A stretch of 64,000 nt of DNA from Thiobacillus denitrificans ATCC 25259. GTDB taxonomy: Bacteria; Pseudomonadota; Gammaproteobacteria; Burkholderiales; Thiobacillaceae. The stretch lies in the NCBI RefSeq assembly GCF_000012745.1, contig NC_007404.1, forward strand, positions 2,604,001 through 2,668,000, written 5' to 3'. The translations under genes were made by a program, and so were the position numbers. Of this stretch, positions 55,226-64,000 are shown piece by piece (position 1 is the stretch's first letter; each line of letters starts with the position of its first letter). The notes under the pieces are model-generated. The model ran no database searches. It saw nothing but the letters and a program-made list of their open reading frames with translations, and had not been told where the DNA came from.

Positions 55226-56771
55226 GGTCTTCGCCGGCACCGCGCCCGCCCTCCCGCGCCGCCTGCCGTTCGCGCAACTGCTGATCCCGCTTATCGCCGG
55301 CGTGGCGGCAGTCGCGGGTTTTGCGCCCTTCGGCCTGTGGCCGCTGCCGATCCTCAGCCTCGCCGTGCTCTTCGTCATGCTCGAACGCGCGCCCTCGCTG
55401 CGCGCGGGCTTGGCGCTGGGCTTCGCATGGGGACTCGGTTTTTTCCTCACCGGCGTGAGCTGGGTCTACGTCAGCCTCTCCGTCTACGGCGGTATGCCGG
55501 CATGGCTCGCGGGTCTGGCAACGTTCCTGTTCTGCGGGTTTCTCGCGCTCTTTCCGGCGGCGGTCGGTGGTTTGCACGCGCGCCTTCGGGGGCATCAACG
55601 CACGCCGCTTGCACCCGTCGTGCGCCTCCTGGTCCTGCTCCCGATGCTGTGGGGCGCGAGCGAATGGGTGCGCGGCTGGATTTTCACCGGCTTCCCTTGG
55701 CTGGTCGTCGGCTATTCCCAAGTTCCCGCGAGTCCGCTCGCCGGCTACGCGCCGCTCACCGGCGTGTACGGCGTGTCATTCGTGCTGGCGTCGCTTGCCG
55801 CACTGCTGACCTGGCTGCTCACGCCGGGGCGAAGGCTGGCGGCGCGCGCATGGGCGCTGGGGGCGATCGCGGTGGCGCTGTTTGGCGGGCAGCTTTTACG
55901 CGGCGTCGCGTGGACGACGCCGGACGGCGGGCCGACTTCGGTCGCGCTGCTGCAAGGCAACGTCCCCCAGGCGATGAAATGGCAGCCCGAGCGCACGCTT
56001 CCCACGCTCGAAACCTATCTGCGGATGGCGGCGGCCTCCCCGGCACGTCTGATCGTGCTGCCCGAGACCGCGCTGCCGCTGTTCGAATCCGATCTGCCCG
56101 AGCGCTACCGCGAGCGGCTCGCCGAGCTCGGCAGGGCCAATGGCGGCGACGTGCTCGCCGGCCTGCCGACCGGCTCCTACGAGCACGGCTACTACAACAG
56201 CGTGATCAGCCTCGGCAGCGCGCCCGGGCAGCGCTACCACAAGATTCACCTGGTGCCGTTCGGCGAATACATTCCGCTCAGGGCACTGTGGGGCTGGGTC
56301 GTCGAGGTGCTGCACATTCCGCTGTCGGATTTCTCGCGCGGCGGGGTCGAGCAGCGCCCGCTCGCGATCGGCGGCCAGCGCGTCGCGGCAGACATCTGCT
56401 ATGAGGACGCTTTCGGCGAGGAAATCATCCGCCAGCTGCCGGAAGCGAGCGTGCTCGTGAACGTGAGCAACCTCGCCTGGTTCGGCGACTCGTTCGCGCC
56501 GTGGCAGCACGTGCAGATGTCGCAGATGCGGGCGCTCGAGAGCGGACGCATGATGCTGCGCGCGACCAATACCGGGGTCACGGCGATCATCGATGCACGC
56601 GGAAACCTGCTCGCCAGCCTGCCCCTGTTCACGGCCGGCAGCCTGACCGGCGAAATCCAGGGCTATGCGGGGAGCACACCGTATGTGCGCTGGGGCAACG
56701 CGCCGGTGCTCGCGCTATGGGGCGTGATCGGGGTCGGGCTCCTCGCCCTTCGATTCAGGCGCTCGCCCTGA
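55209..56771 (+). CDS. lnt: Apolipoprotein N-acyltransferase Lnt
   Basis: A 520-aa inner-membrane enzyme that adds the third acyl chain to lipoproteins. It has about six to seven membrane helices in the N-terminal half and a periplasmic nitrilase domain with the catalytic triad positions Glu in LIVLPETALPLF, Lys in KIHLVPFGEYIP and Cys in VAADICYEDAFGEEI. The start is a TTG at 55209 that overlaps the pyrC' stop by 17 nt. The 3' end overlaps, tail to tail, the GGDEF gene on the other strand by 17 nt. Confidence 0.94.
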   Translation: MSRRAEVFAGTAPALPRRLPFAQLLIPLIAGVAAVAGFAPFGLWPLPILSLAVLFVMLERAPSLRAGLALGFAWGLGFFLTGVSWVYVSLSVYGGMPAWLAGLATFLFCGFLALFPAAVGGLHARLRGHQRTPLAPVVRLLVLLPMLWGASEWVRGWIFTGFPWLVVGYSQVPASPLAGYAPLTGVYGVSFVLASLAALLTWLLTPGRRLAARAWALGAIAVALFGGQLLRGVAWTTPDGGPTSVALLQGNVPQAMKWQPERTLPTLETYLRMAAASPARLIVLPETALPLFESDLPERYRERLAELGRANGGDVLAGLPTGSYEHGYYNSVISLGSAPGQRYHKIHLVPFGEYIPLRALWGWVVEVLHIPLSDFSRGGVEQRPLAIGGQRVAADICYEDAFGEEIIRQLPEASVLVNVSNLAWFGDSFAPWQHVQMSQMRALESGRMMLRATNTGVTAIIDARGNLLASLPLFTAGSLTGEIQGYAGSTPYVRWGNAPVLALWGVIGVGLLALRFRRSP

Positions 56772-58194
56772 CGCGGGTCGCGTTGCGGCCGCCGCGCTTG
56801 GCTTCGAGCAAGGCCGCGTCGGCGCGCGCGAGCGCCTCATTCTCGCCCCCGTCATCACGGCTGTATTCGGAAAGTCCCCCGCTCCATGAGAGTTTCTGCG
56901 TCACGCCCGGTATCAGTTCGACGCTTTCGGGCATGTTCGCGCGCAGGCGCTCGGCCAGCTCGCGGGCGCGGTCGAGCGGCGTGTAGGGAAAGATCACGCA
57001 GAACTCGTCGCCGCCGAGGCGCGCGATGAAGTCGCTGTTGCGCAGGCAGGACTTCAGCGCGTTGCCGAACTTGATGATGAGCTGGTCGCCGGCCTCGTGA
57101 CCGAAGGTGTCGTTGACCTGCTTGAAATTGTCGATGTCGAGGATCAGAAGGCTGTGCGTCCAGCCGTCCTTCAGCGTCGCGAACAGCTCCTTCTGCTTCT
57201 CGTCGAAGCTGCGCCGGTTGTTGACCTGCGACAAATGGTCGAGCCGGGCCTGCGACGACACCTCCTTCTGCCGTCCCAGCATCACCCTGCCGAGCTTCAG
57301 CATGGTCTCGAGCGGCATCTGGAATTCGCCGAGGCTCGCCTGGTAATCGCCGCGCAGGCGTTGCTGTCGAAGGTCGTTGGTGAACTTGACGAGGATCCGC
57401 AGGTTGTCGACGACGCGATTGCGGATCGCGAGCGTCGTCGCGACGACCAGCACGGCAACGGCGAGGCTCGCGACGAGCCAGCCGAGCACGTAGGGCATGA
57501 CGTTCTCGACGATCGGCGTCTGCGGACGCCACACCGCGATCAGCCAGGGCGTACCGGCGAGCGCGATCAGCGTCGGCCGGGCGTTGAGCTTGATCGCCTG
57601 GTTGCCCCGGCGCATCAATACCGCCGTCGCGCCGCCGCCCTGGTTCTGCTGCAGTTCCGCGTAGGCCGCGGCGTCTGGCAGCGGCAGCGTATCGAACAAG
57701 GCCTGCAGTTGGGGAACGCTCTGCTCGACGATCACAAAGCCCAGGCGCTTGTCGTTCGCGTCCCTGACCTCGTGCGAAAGCGAGAGATTGAACGTCGCTG
57801 TGGCCATCGCGCCCTTGCCCGCGGTGGCGAGCAAACGCCGGGTTTCGCCGGGCAGGAAGCCCGGCAGCAGCTGACGCTGACCGTCGGTGACGAACAGCAC
57901 GGTGGCGTTCGGGTTCAGGGCATGGAGGTTGGCGGCTTGCGTCTGGCAGACCTCGGCCGCAAGCGCGGTGAAGCAGGCGAGCGTCTGCGGATGCGCGGCG
58001 ATGCTGGCCGCGCTGCGCTGCATGGCGTCGGCGAGAAACTCGATCTGCGCCGCCATGACCGGCTTGCCGAGCTCCTCGGACGTCGAATGCTCGGGTTCGC
58101 GCAGCTGATAAAGCGCGAACGTCGCCGCGCCCGTCAGCAGCACCAAGGCTGCGGCAAGCATGAGGCCGAACCGCAATATGGACGTCTGAAGCAT
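56755..58194 (-). CDS. Membrane diguanylate cyclase (GGDEF protein)
   Basis: A 479-aa protein with an N-terminal membrane helix (ILRFGLMLAAALVLLTGAATFALYQ), a periplasmic sensor of about 200 residues, a second membrane helix (VMPYVLGWLVASLAVAVLVVATTLAI), and a C-terminal GGDEF domain with the intact active site RLGGDEFCVIF. The inhibitory I-site RxxD (RNSD) is five residues upstream, so product inhibition is expected. DIDNFKQVNDTFGHEAGD supplies the substrate loop. It is monocistronic. The 149-nt gap 58195-58343 upstream shows no notable feature. Confidence 0.93.
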   Translation of the reverse strand: MLQTSILRFGLMLAAALVLLTGAATFALYQLREPEHSTSEELGKPVMAAQIEFLADAMQRSAASIAAHPQTLACFTALAAEVCQTQAANLHALNPNATVLFVTDGQRQLLPGFLPGETRRLLATAGKGAMATATFNLSLSHEVRDANDKRLGFVIVEQSVPQLQALFDTLPLPDAAAYAELQQNQGGGATAVLMRRGNQAIKLNARPTLIALAGTPWLIAVWRPQTPIVENVMPYVLGWLVASLAVAVLVVATTLAIRNRVVDNLRILVKFTNDLRQQRLRGDYQASLGEFQMPLETMLKLGRVMLGRQKEVSSQARLDHLSQVNNRRSFDEKQKELFATLKDGWTHSLLILDIDNFKQVNDTFGHEAGDQLIIKFGNALKSCLRNSDFIARLGGDEFCVIFPYTPLDRARELAERLRANMPESVELIPGVTQKLSWSGGLSEYSRDDGGENEALARADAALLEAKRGGRNATRVRASA

Positions 58195-58343
58195 CTGGGC
58201 GCGCGCGCTCGCTCTTATGGTTATCGTCTCCGCAATGGCAGGCCCTCCGCTTTCGTCCCGCGGAAGCCCTGCCGACTCGCCCCTCCCTGCAGCAAGGTTC
58301 GTGCCCCGATTCGATCCCCTCGATCGGGCAGCCTTGGATGCTG

Positions 58344-58790
58344 CTACTGGCGGCCGGTACTGCCGAATCCCCCTTCGCCCCGCGCGGTCGTTTCGAAGGC
58401 CTCGACGATATTGAAGCGAGCCTGCACCACGGGGACGATGACGAGCTGCGCCAGGCGCTCGAGCGGCACCAGTTCAAAGGACTGCTCGCTGCGGTTCCAC
58501 GCCGAAACCATGAGTTGGCCCTGATAGTCCGAATCGATGAGCCCGACCAGGTTGCCGAGCACGATCCCGTGCTTGTGGCCGAGTCCCGAGCGCGGCAGGA
58601 TCAGCGCCGCGTAGCCGGGGTCGGCGAGATGGATCGCCATGCCCGTCGGAACGAGCCGGGTTTCCCCCGGGGCGAGCGTGATCGGCGCGTCGATGCACGC
58701 GCGCAGGTCGAGGCCGGCGGCGCCCGGGGTCGCGTAATGCGGAAGCTGGTCGCGCAGGCGGGCGTCGAGAATCTTCACATCCATCTTCAT
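58344..58790 (-). CDS. dut: Deoxyuridine 5'-triphosphate nucleotidohydrolase (dUTPase)
   Basis: A 148-aa trimeric dUTPase that removes dUTP and supplies dUMP for thymidylate. Conserved motifs in order: [48 protein letters not shown] and the C-terminal GFGSTGRQ. It starts 17 nt after the coaBC stop, the conserved coaBC-dut arrangement of proteobacteria. The first ATG (58790) is listed; a second ATG two codons on is possible. Confidence 0.96.
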   Translation of the reverse strand: MKMDVKILDARLRDQLPHYATPGAAGLDLRACIDAPITLAPGETRLVPTGMAIHLADPGYAALILPRSGLGHKHGIVLGNLVGLIDSDYQGQLMVSAWNRSEQSFELVPLERLAQLVIVPVVQARFNIVEAFETTARGEGGFGSTGRQ

Positions 58791-58806
58791 TTTTGTCGGG
58801 ATTTCG

Positions 58807-59982
58807 TCAGTTGAGGTGACTTGCGATATGGCGGATGAGCGCGCGCGCCTGCTCGAGTTTGTCGGCGCGGGGAAGCCGGTGCGCGCCGTCGTCGTCGAAA
58901 AGCACGAGTTCTGCCGCGTCCGCCCCGAGCGTGTCGGGCGCGAGGTTGCCGACCAGCAGCGGCAGCTTTTTCTGCCGGCGCTTGGCCTCGGCGTGCTCGG
59001 CGAGGCGTTCGGTCTCGGCGGCGAAACCGACACAAAACGGCGCATCCGGACGGGCAGCGACTTCGGCCAGGATGTCGGGGTTGGCGACGAGCGTGAGCGT
59101 GAGGCCGCCCCCGGATTTCTTGATCTTCTGCGGCGCCGCGGCCTCGACCCGGTAGTCGGCGACGGCCGCGACGGCGATGAAGACGTTGGCGGGAAGTTCG
59201 CGCAGCACGGCCTCGCGCATCTCGGTGGCACTTTGCACGTCGACGCGGCGTACGCCGGCCGGCGTCGTCAGGCAGGTCGGTCCCGAGACCAGACAGACCT
59301 CGGCGCCGGCCTCGTGTGCCGCGCGCGCGAGCGCGTAACCCATCTTGCCCGAACTGCGGTTGGTCAGTCCGCGTACCGGGTCGATCGCCTCGTAGGTCGG
59401 CCCGCCCGTGATGAGCACGCGGCGACCGGCGAGAACTCCGGTAGTGAAGAGCGGCGACAGGCCGGCGACGATGTCCACCGGTTCGAGCATGCGCCCCGGT
59501 CCGGTTTCGCCGCAGGCCTGCTCGCCGGCCTCGGGGCCGAGCAGGCAGACGCCGTCCGCGCGCAGTTGGTCGAGGTTGCGCCGGGTCGGCGCGGCAGCCC
59601 ACATTTCGCGGTTCATCGCGGGCGCGACGGCAAGGCGGCAGGCGCGCGCGAGACACAGCGTCGACAGCAGGTCGTCGGCCCGACCGTGCGCGAGCTTGGC
59701 GAGGAAATCGGCAGAAGCCGGCGCGACCAGCACGAGATCGGCGTCGCGCGAGAGGTGAATGTGGGCCATGCCATCGCCCGCCGCGTCCCACATGGCGGTC
59801 AGCACCGGCTTGCCGGAGAGGGCCTGGAAGGTCAGCGGGGTGACGAAGCGCTGGGCGGCGTCGGTCATCACCACCTTTACGTCGGCACCCGCCTTGACGA
59901 GCAGCCGGCACAATTCCGCAGCCTTGTAGGCGGCGATCCCGCCCGTCACCCCGAGAACGATTTTTTTGTCTGCTAGCGACAC
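58807..59982 (-). CDS. coaBC: Bifunctional phosphopantothenoylcysteine decarboxylase/synthetase CoaBC
   Basis: A 391-aa enzyme for two steps of coenzyme A synthesis. The N-terminal flavoprotein decarboxylase ([57 protein letters not shown], and the catalytic Cys region CGETGPGRM) is fused to a C-terminal synthetase ([44 protein letters not shown]). The GTG start at 59982 agrees with the family length; longer frames upstream are unlike the family. It is divergent from radC. Confidence 0.95.
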   Translation of the reverse strand: MSLADKKIVLGVTGGIAAYKAAELCRLLVKAGADVKVVMTDAAQRFVTPLTFQALSGKPVLTAMWDAAGDGMAHIHLSRDADLVLVAPASADFLAKLAHGRADDLLSTLCLARACRLAVAPAMNREMWAAAPTRRNLDQLRADGVCLLGPEAGEQACGETGPGRMLEPVDIVAGLSPLFTTGVLAGRRVLITGGPTYEAIDPVRGLTNRSSGKMGYALARAAHEAGAEVCLVSGPTCLTTPAGVRRVDVQSATEMREAVLRELPANVFIAVAAVADYRVEAAAPQKIKKSGGGLTLTLVANPDILAEVAARPDAPFCVGFAAETERLAEHAEAKRRQKKLPLLVGNLAPDTLGADAAELVLFDDDGAHRLPRADKLEQARALIRHIASHLN

Positions 59983-60043
59983 GGCTCGATTCCCAGCGCG
60001 CTTTCCATGAAAATGCTCGCATTCTACGGGAGGGGGCAAGGGG

Positions 60044-60718
60044 ATGGCGATTCGCGACTGGCCGGAGGACGCGCGTCCGCGCGAGAAGCTCCTGAAACAG
60101 GGCGCGGCGGCGCTGACCGATGCGGAACTGGTCGCGGTATTCCTGCGCACCGGGGTCGCCGGCAAGAGCGCGGTCGATCTCGGACGGGATCTGATCGAGC
60201 GTTTCGGAGGTCTCGGCGCGCTGTGCCGCGCCGACCGGGTCGCGGCCTGCCGGGCGCCCGGCGTCGGTGAGGCGAAATACGCCCTGCTCCAGGCCGTGAT
60301 GGAAATGGCCCGCCGCACGCTGGCCGAGGACATGCAGGCCGGCGACGCCCTGTCATCCCCCGCGGCCGTGCGCGACTACCTGCGGCTGATCCTGCGCGAC
60401 AAGGAATACGAGGTCTTCTGCTGCGTGTTTCTCAACGCGCAAAATCGCGTGATCGCGGTCGAGGAACTGTTTCGCGGCACGCTCACGCAGACCAGCGTCT
60501 ATCCGCGGGAAATCGTCAAACGCGCGCTCGCGCACAACGCCGCGGCGATGATTCTCGCGCACAACCACCCGAGCGGGGTCAACGAGCCGAGTCAGGCCGA
60601 CCGCTCGCTGACCCGTCGGCTCGCCGAGGCCCTGGCGCTCGTCGACATCCGCGTGCTCGACCATTTCATCATCGCCGGCGCCTCGGCGCTCTCGTTCGCC
60701 GAGGCCGGTCATCTCTGA
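60044..60718 (+). CDS. radC: RadC/YicR family JAB-domain protein
   Basis: A 224-aa protein with an N-terminal helix-hairpin-helix-like region ([46 protein letters not shown]) and a C-terminal JAB metalloprotease-like domain with the metal motif [19 protein letters not shown]. The old name implies DNA repair, but a repair role is not supported and the function is unknown. It is divergent from coaBC and precedes rpmB-rpmG. Confidence 0.93.
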   Translation: MAIRDWPEDARPREKLLKQGAAALTDAELVAVFLRTGVAGKSAVDLGRDLIERFGGLGALCRADRVAACRAPGVGEAKYALLQAVMEMARRTLAEDMQAGDALSSPAAVRDYLRLILRDKEYEVFCCVFLNAQNRVIAVEELFRGTLTQTSVYPREIVKRALAHNAAAMILAHNHPSGVNEPSQADRSLTRRLAEALALVDIRVLDHFIIAGASALSFAEAGHL

Positions 60719-60728
60719 GCCGGGCGGC

Positions 60729-60758
60729 TTGCCCGCGCGTTGGGAACTGTGGTATAAA
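60729..60758 (+). promoter_or_regulatory. Candidate sigma-70 promoter of rpmB-rpmG
   Basis: TTGCCC at 60729-60734 and TATAAA at 60753-60758 are 18 nt apart, close to a sigma-70 promoter. The predicted transcript would have a leader of about 60 nt before rpmB. That leader carries three copies of GTT(A/G)ACCC at 60772, 60785 and 60798, each 13 nt apart. Confidence 0.5.
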
Positions 60759-60825
60759 TCGCGGTTCTCGGGTTGACCCTCTGCGTTAACCCCACCGGTT
60801 AACCCTCAATTTCTGGAGCAGCAAC

Positions 60826-61062
60826 ATGGCTCGCGTATGTGTCGTCACGGGCAAGAAGCCCATGGTCGGGAACAACGTTTCCCACGCCAACAACAAAACC
60901 AAGCGTCGTTTCCTGCCCAACCTGCAATACCGCCGGTTCTGGGTCGAGAGCGAGAACCGCTGGGTTCGTCTGCGTCTGTCCAATGCCGCCTTGCGCACCA
61001 TCGACAAGAACGGCATCGAGTCCGTCCTGGCCGATCTGCGCGCCCGCGGCGAAGCTGTCTAA
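60826..61062 (+). CDS. rpmB: 50S ribosomal protein L28
   Basis: A 78-aa L28, the normal length. [39 protein letters not shown] and [21 protein letters not shown] match the bacterial protein. A GGAG ribosome-binding site precedes the ATG. It forms an operon with rpmG, 12 nt downstream. Confidence 0.98.
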   Translation: MARVCVVTGKKPMVGNNVSHANNKTKRRFLPNLQYRRFWVESENRWVRLRLSNAALRTIDKNGIESVLADLRARGEAV

Positions 61063-61074
61063 GGAGAACCGGCA

Positions 61075-61242
61075 ATGGCTAAAGGCGGACGCGAAAAGAT
61101 CAAGCTGGAGTCCACTGCGGGCACCGGCCACTTCTACACCACGACCAAGAACAAGAAGACCATGCCCGAGAAGATGGAGATCAGCAAATTCGATCCCAAG
61201 GCTCGCAAGCATGTGATGTACAAGGAAACGAAGCTGAAATAA
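61075..61242 (+). CDS. rpmG: 50S ribosomal protein L33
   Basis: A 55-aa L33: [40 protein letters not shown] and the tail [10 protein letters not shown]. It has no cysteine, so it is the zinc-independent (C-minus) form. AAGGAG lies in front of the start. It follows rpmB and is itself followed by a terminator. Confidence 0.98.
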   Translation: MAKGGREKIKLESTAGTGHFYTTTKNKKTMPEKMEISKFDPKARKHVMYKETKLK

Positions 61243-61281
61243 GACTGCGCCAGAAGCCGCGCAGTCCGGCTTCGTCAGAAT

Positions 61282-61310
61282 AAAACCCGCCGCTGGCGGG
61301 TTTTATTTTT
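61282..61310 (+). terminator. Rho-independent terminator of rpmB-rpmG
   Basis: A perfect 10-bp stem AAAACCCGCC (61282-61291) with a 3-nt loop pairs with 61295-61304, then ATTTTT follows. It lies 39 nt after the rpmG stop. The rest of the gap to 61444 shows no other feature. Confidence 0.9.
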
Positions 61311-61444
61311 GCATTGTCCCGCGTAGCGCCGCGGCGAAGCCGCCCTCACGCGGCGGACGGCTCCCCTTCCAAGCGGCCCGGACCCGGGAGCACACTGCCC
61401 GCCTCGCGTCGGAGGCGGTCCGCGATGCACGCCGCGCCCCGGTT

Positions 61445-63508
61445 TCAGAACTTCCCGCTGTAGACCACGTCGAGGCTCCGCCCGGGTGCCGGAATCTCCT
61501 GCCCGGATACGCCTTCGGTCAGGTGTTCGTGGTAAGCCTTGTCGGCGAGGTTGCGCATCGCCACGCGCACGCTGTGCTTGCCGCGCCGCCAGGTCGCGCC
61601 GACGTCGACGGTGGCGAAGCCGGCGGTCGGGTCCTCGCTGCCGCGGGCGAATACGGTGGCCACGCGGTCCTGCCGGCGCACCAGCCGCAGCGTGGTATCG
61701 AGCGTCCACTCGGGCGCGACTCGCCCTTCCCAGCCCAGGTCGAGCTCGTCGGCCGGCATCTGGAACAAGGGCTCGTCCAGATCCTCGTTGGTTCCCCGCA
61801 CCATCGAGAGACCGGCGCTGAGCCAGTGGCCGTCGACGAGCTGCCAGCGGCCCTCGGCTTCGAGGCCCTCGAGCGTGACCTGGCCTAGGTTCACCGTGCG
61901 CTTGCACGCCGTGGCGTTCGCGGGACCGCAGATCGCGACGGCCTCCGCCGTGCCCGAGATGTCGAGGCCGGTGATGTAATCATCGATGCGGGTACGGTAG
62001 ACCGCCATGCGGTAGTCGAAGCGCGTCGTGGCACCCTTCAGGCCGAGTTCGATCTGGGTGGCGGTTTCAGGTTCGATCTGCGGATTGCCGACGTAGAAGA
62101 AGCCGTCCCCGCGCGGCGAGGACTCGAAGCGCTCACGCATCTCGCCGGCGCGTGCCCCGCGTGACAGGTTCGCGTAGGGCCTCAGGAGCGGCGCGACCTC
62201 GTAGATCGCCGCGAGCGACCCCGACCACATGCCGTCCCGGCGCGCGAGGTTCTGCGTGACCGGCGGACTGCCGACCGAATCGGCCTCGCCTTCGACCGTA
62301 TCGTGGCGCAGACCCCCGAGCACGCCGAGCTTGCCGAAACGCATGTCGTCCTGCACATAGAGGCCGAGCGCCTCGATGCGGCCGTTCGTGAACGGGTCGC
62401 TGCGTCCGAGCGGATTGGCCGGATTGGTCGCCGGGGCCGGCAGCAGCCGCTCGGGTGAAGCGCTCGTGCGCCAGGCGTTGGCGCCGAAGGACACCAGATG
62501 CAGCGGATGCGCGAGCCAGTCGGCGCGCGCGTCGATACCGTCGGTGACGAAGGCGACCCGCGTCTCGGCGATGTCGCGGGCGAGAGGGCCGTCGGCGTAC
62601 GAAAAGATCTCGCGCTTGACCTCCTGCCGGTAGGCCCGCAGGTCGACGTTCACCGGCGTCTCGCCAGATCCCTTGCGGCGATAGCCGACTTCGGCGAGCA
62701 CGCGTTCCTGCCTCGGCGAATGCACGGTCGTGCTCTGTACCAGCGGGTGCGGATGCGGCTTGGTGGAACCGGGGTACCAGACGTCTTCGTCGGTGTGCTG
62801 CTGCAGCGAGACGCGCAATTCGTTCGCGGCGTCGACCCGGAAGCGGTACTGGCCGATGAAGCTGTCCGAATCGTAGCCGGTGCGCGCCACGCGACCGTCC
62901 GGCGCGTCGTAGTCGCCGATGCGCGAGAGCGAAGCGCCGAGCATCAGCGCCTGGTCCGCGCCCGCCTCATTCATGACCCCCGTCGCGCGCAGGCCACGGC
63001 TCGCGCTGTTCCAGGCGAGGGCGGTGTCGAAGCCGACGCCGGGCGCGAAATGCGCGTCGGGCAGGCGCACGTTGATCGCGCCGCCGAGCGCGCCGCTGCC
63101 GTAAAGCACGGAAGCCGGTCCTCTCACCGCCTCGACCGACTCGGCCAGCGGCAGGCTCATGAACGAGGCAATCGCACCGGCCGGCTGGGCCGCGTTGACG
63201 CGGATGCCGTCGACGAGCAGCACGACGCTCTCCTTTTTCAACCCGCGGATGACCGGATTCTGGCCCTGCGCACTGTCGCCGGATACCGCGAGTCCAGGTT
63301 CGCCGCGCAGCGCGTCGCCCACGTTGCCGGCGGCGCGCTGCTGCAGATCGTCGCGCGACAACGCGAAAGTTGCGGCCGGGGTTTCCATGTCGTCGGCGGC
63401 GTACCCCTTGGCCGTCACGCTAAGCGCCGGCAGCGTATCGGCGGCAAGCACGGGAGTGGGTGAGGCGGCCATGCCGAGGCAGGCCAGTGCGACCGGATGC
63501 AGTTTCAT
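61445..63508 (-). CDS. TonB-dependent outer-membrane receptor
   Basis: A 687-aa receptor with signal peptide (MKLHPVALACLGMAASPTPVLAA), a TonB box-like LPALSVTA, the plug domain (GDALRGEPGLAVSGDSAQGQNPVIRGLKKESVVLLVDGIRVN, VEAVRGPASVLYGSGALGGAINV) and a beta-barrel that ends in Phe (DVVYSGKF). A histidine-containing extracellular-type loop, PHPHPLVQSTTVHS, may bind metal or haem. The substrate cannot be assigned; haem, vitamin B12 or a metal chelate are all possible. A predicted membrane protein gene lies just upstream on the same strand, so the two may form an operon. Confidence 0.9.
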   Translation of the reverse strand: MKLHPVALACLGMAASPTPVLAADTLPALSVTAKGYAADDMETPAATFALSRDDLQQRAAGNVGDALRGEPGLAVSGDSAQGQNPVIRGLKKESVVLLVDGIRVNAAQPAGAIASFMSLPLAESVEAVRGPASVLYGSGALGGAINVRLPDAHFAPGVGFDTALAWNSASRGLRATGVMNEAGADQALMLGASLSRIGDYDAPDGRVARTGYDSDSFIGQYRFRVDAANELRVSLQQHTDEDVWYPGSTKPHPHPLVQSTTVHSPRQERVLAEVGYRRKGSGETPVNVDLRAYRQEVKREIFSYADGPLARDIAETRVAFVTDGIDARADWLAHPLHLVSFGANAWRTSASPERLLPAPATNPANPLGRSDPFTNGRIEALGLYVQDDMRFGKLGVLGGLRHDTVEGEADSVGSPPVTQNLARRDGMWSGSLAAIYEVAPLLRPYANLSRGARAGEMRERFESSPRGDGFFYVGNPQIEPETATQIELGLKGATTRFDYRMAVYRTRIDDYITGLDISGTAEAVAICGPANATACKRTVNLGQVTLEGLEAEGRWQLVDGHWLSAGLSMVRGTNEDLDEPLFQMPADELDLGWEGRVAPEWTLDTTLRLVRRQDRVATVFARGSEDPTAGFATVDVGATWRRGKHSVRVAMRNLADKAYHEHLTEGVSGQEIPAPGRSLDVVYSGKF

Positions 63509-63580
63509 GAGGATCTCCAGATAGCGGATGGCTAGCTGGCTGCGCGCTGGCTTGCCCGGGTTCGATAAAAAGTGGGCGCT

Positions 63581-64000
63581 CTAGCGGATGACGAACATCC
63601 ACTTGGCCAGGATCACGATCGCGATCATGTGAACGAACACGGAAAGGTGTGTGTACTTGAAGCGGGCCGAGGTCATGTTCCCGCAGACCGCGTGCTTCAT
63701 CGCCAGCACGAAATGCAGCAGCACGCTCGTGGCGAGCAGGATCTTCAGCGTCAGCAGCGTCCCGAACGACGAGGCGAAGGGAGCCGCAAGGGCGGCGCCG
63801 TAGATGTGGCTCGCCATCGCGATGCCGGTAAGGAAAAGCAGGCCGACGAACCAGGGCATGACGCGACGCCCGCGTTTGTGGATGCCTTCCTCGACGAGCG
63901 CCATGTACTGCGCCGGGAGATGGCTGCGAATACTCTCGAGGATGAGCACTTCAAAGGCGACGATGCCGATGAAGATGGCCGCGGAGAAGAGATGGATCGT
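63581..64000 (-). CDS. Predicted polytopic membrane protein, partial at window edge
   Basis: The frame is open from the right edge to the stop at 63581, giving at least 139 residues with the N-terminus missing. It shows four hydrophobic stretches: HLFSAAIFIGIVAFEVLIL, VMPWFVGLLFLTGIAMAS, LLTLKILLATSVLLHFVLA and FVHMIAIVILAKWMFVI. Conserved histidines lie inside or near these helices (HLFS, LLHFVLAMKHAVCG, THLSVFVHM), resembling CopD-like or cytochrome b-type membrane proteins. The family assignment is uncertain. It lies 72 nt upstream of the TonB receptor gene and may be co-transcribed with it. Confidence 0.6.
   Translation of the reverse strand, partial: TIHLFSAAIFIGIVAFEVLILESIRSHLPAQYMALVEEGIHKRGRRVMPWFVGLLFLTGIAMASHIYGAALAAPFASSFGTLLTLKILLATSVLLHFVLAMKHAVCGNMTSARFKYTHLSVFVHMIAIVILAKWMFVIR

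Overview
This window is chromosomal DNA of a GC-rich betaproteobacterium. The gene content points to the order Rhodocyclales (Thauera/Azoarcus/Aromatoleum-like): a Pil-Chp type IV pilus chemosensory cluster next to rubredoxin, hemCDXY, a DsrS-like gene behind hemL, pyrR-pyrB-pyrC', and single-cysteine DksA. The taxonomic call is inferred from gene families and order, not from a marker search. Coding density is high and most genes sit in short operons with ATGA, GTGA or TTGA start/stop overlaps. No tRNA, rRNA, CRISPR array, prophage or transposase was seen.

Layout. 1-0.9 kb: partial RND efflux adaptor (minus). 1.0-6.2 kb: dksA, a COG0523 metal-chaperone GTPase, yidD, a small His/Cys secreted protein, an outer-membrane barrel, and a ZnuA/ZnuB-like metal importer pair without its ATPase. 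6.2-10 kb: a duplicated STAS protein, hslVU (with an inverted-repeat element between the two genes) and a YqhA-family membrane protein. 10-14.8 kb: two DUF302 proteins, one fused to a di-haem cytochrome c, then a 610-aa helical-repeat protein and a conserved protein of unknown function. 14.8-25.7 kb (minus): pilG-pilH-pilI-pilJ-chpA, preceded by a secreted protein of unknown function and rubredoxin. 25.7-29.5 kb: thiD-thiE-hemL-dsrS. 29.5-35 kb: dsbD-cutA, fxsA, an SDR protein, a ferredoxin-type reductase and a third DUF302 protein. 35-39 kb: hemC-hemD-hemX-hemY. 39-43.8 kb: a secreted thioredoxin-fold protein, a LuxR-type regulator with its hybrid kinase, and mpl. 43.8-44.6 kb: a non-coding region filled by a ~580-nt fold-back repeat. 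44.6-51 kb: YqiA-like esterase, RNB exoribonuclease, TonB, fbp and a MASE3-GGDEF-EAL protein. 51.4-56.8 kb: yqgE-ruvX-pyrR-pyrB-pyrC'-lnt. 56.7-61.3 kb: a GGDEF protein, dut, coaBC, radC and rpmB-rpmG. 61.4-64 kb: a TonB-dependent receptor and a partial membrane protein.

How the genes work together. Most are housekeeping: tetrapyrrole synthesis (hemL, hemC, hemD, hemX, hemY), thiamine and pyrimidine synthesis, protein quality control (hslVU), envelope maintenance (lnt, mpl, dsbD) and ribosomal proteins. Regulation of motility and surface behaviour is strongly represented (Pil-Chp, two cyclic-di-GMP proteins).

The parts most worth a second look are the long fold-back element at 43.85-44.43 kb, the inverted repeat that supplies the hslV stop codon and abuts the hslU start, the poly-A tract of ten inside chpA, the ATPase-less metal-uptake cluster, and the cytochrome c/DUF302 pair. 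I found no clear defence or mobile system.
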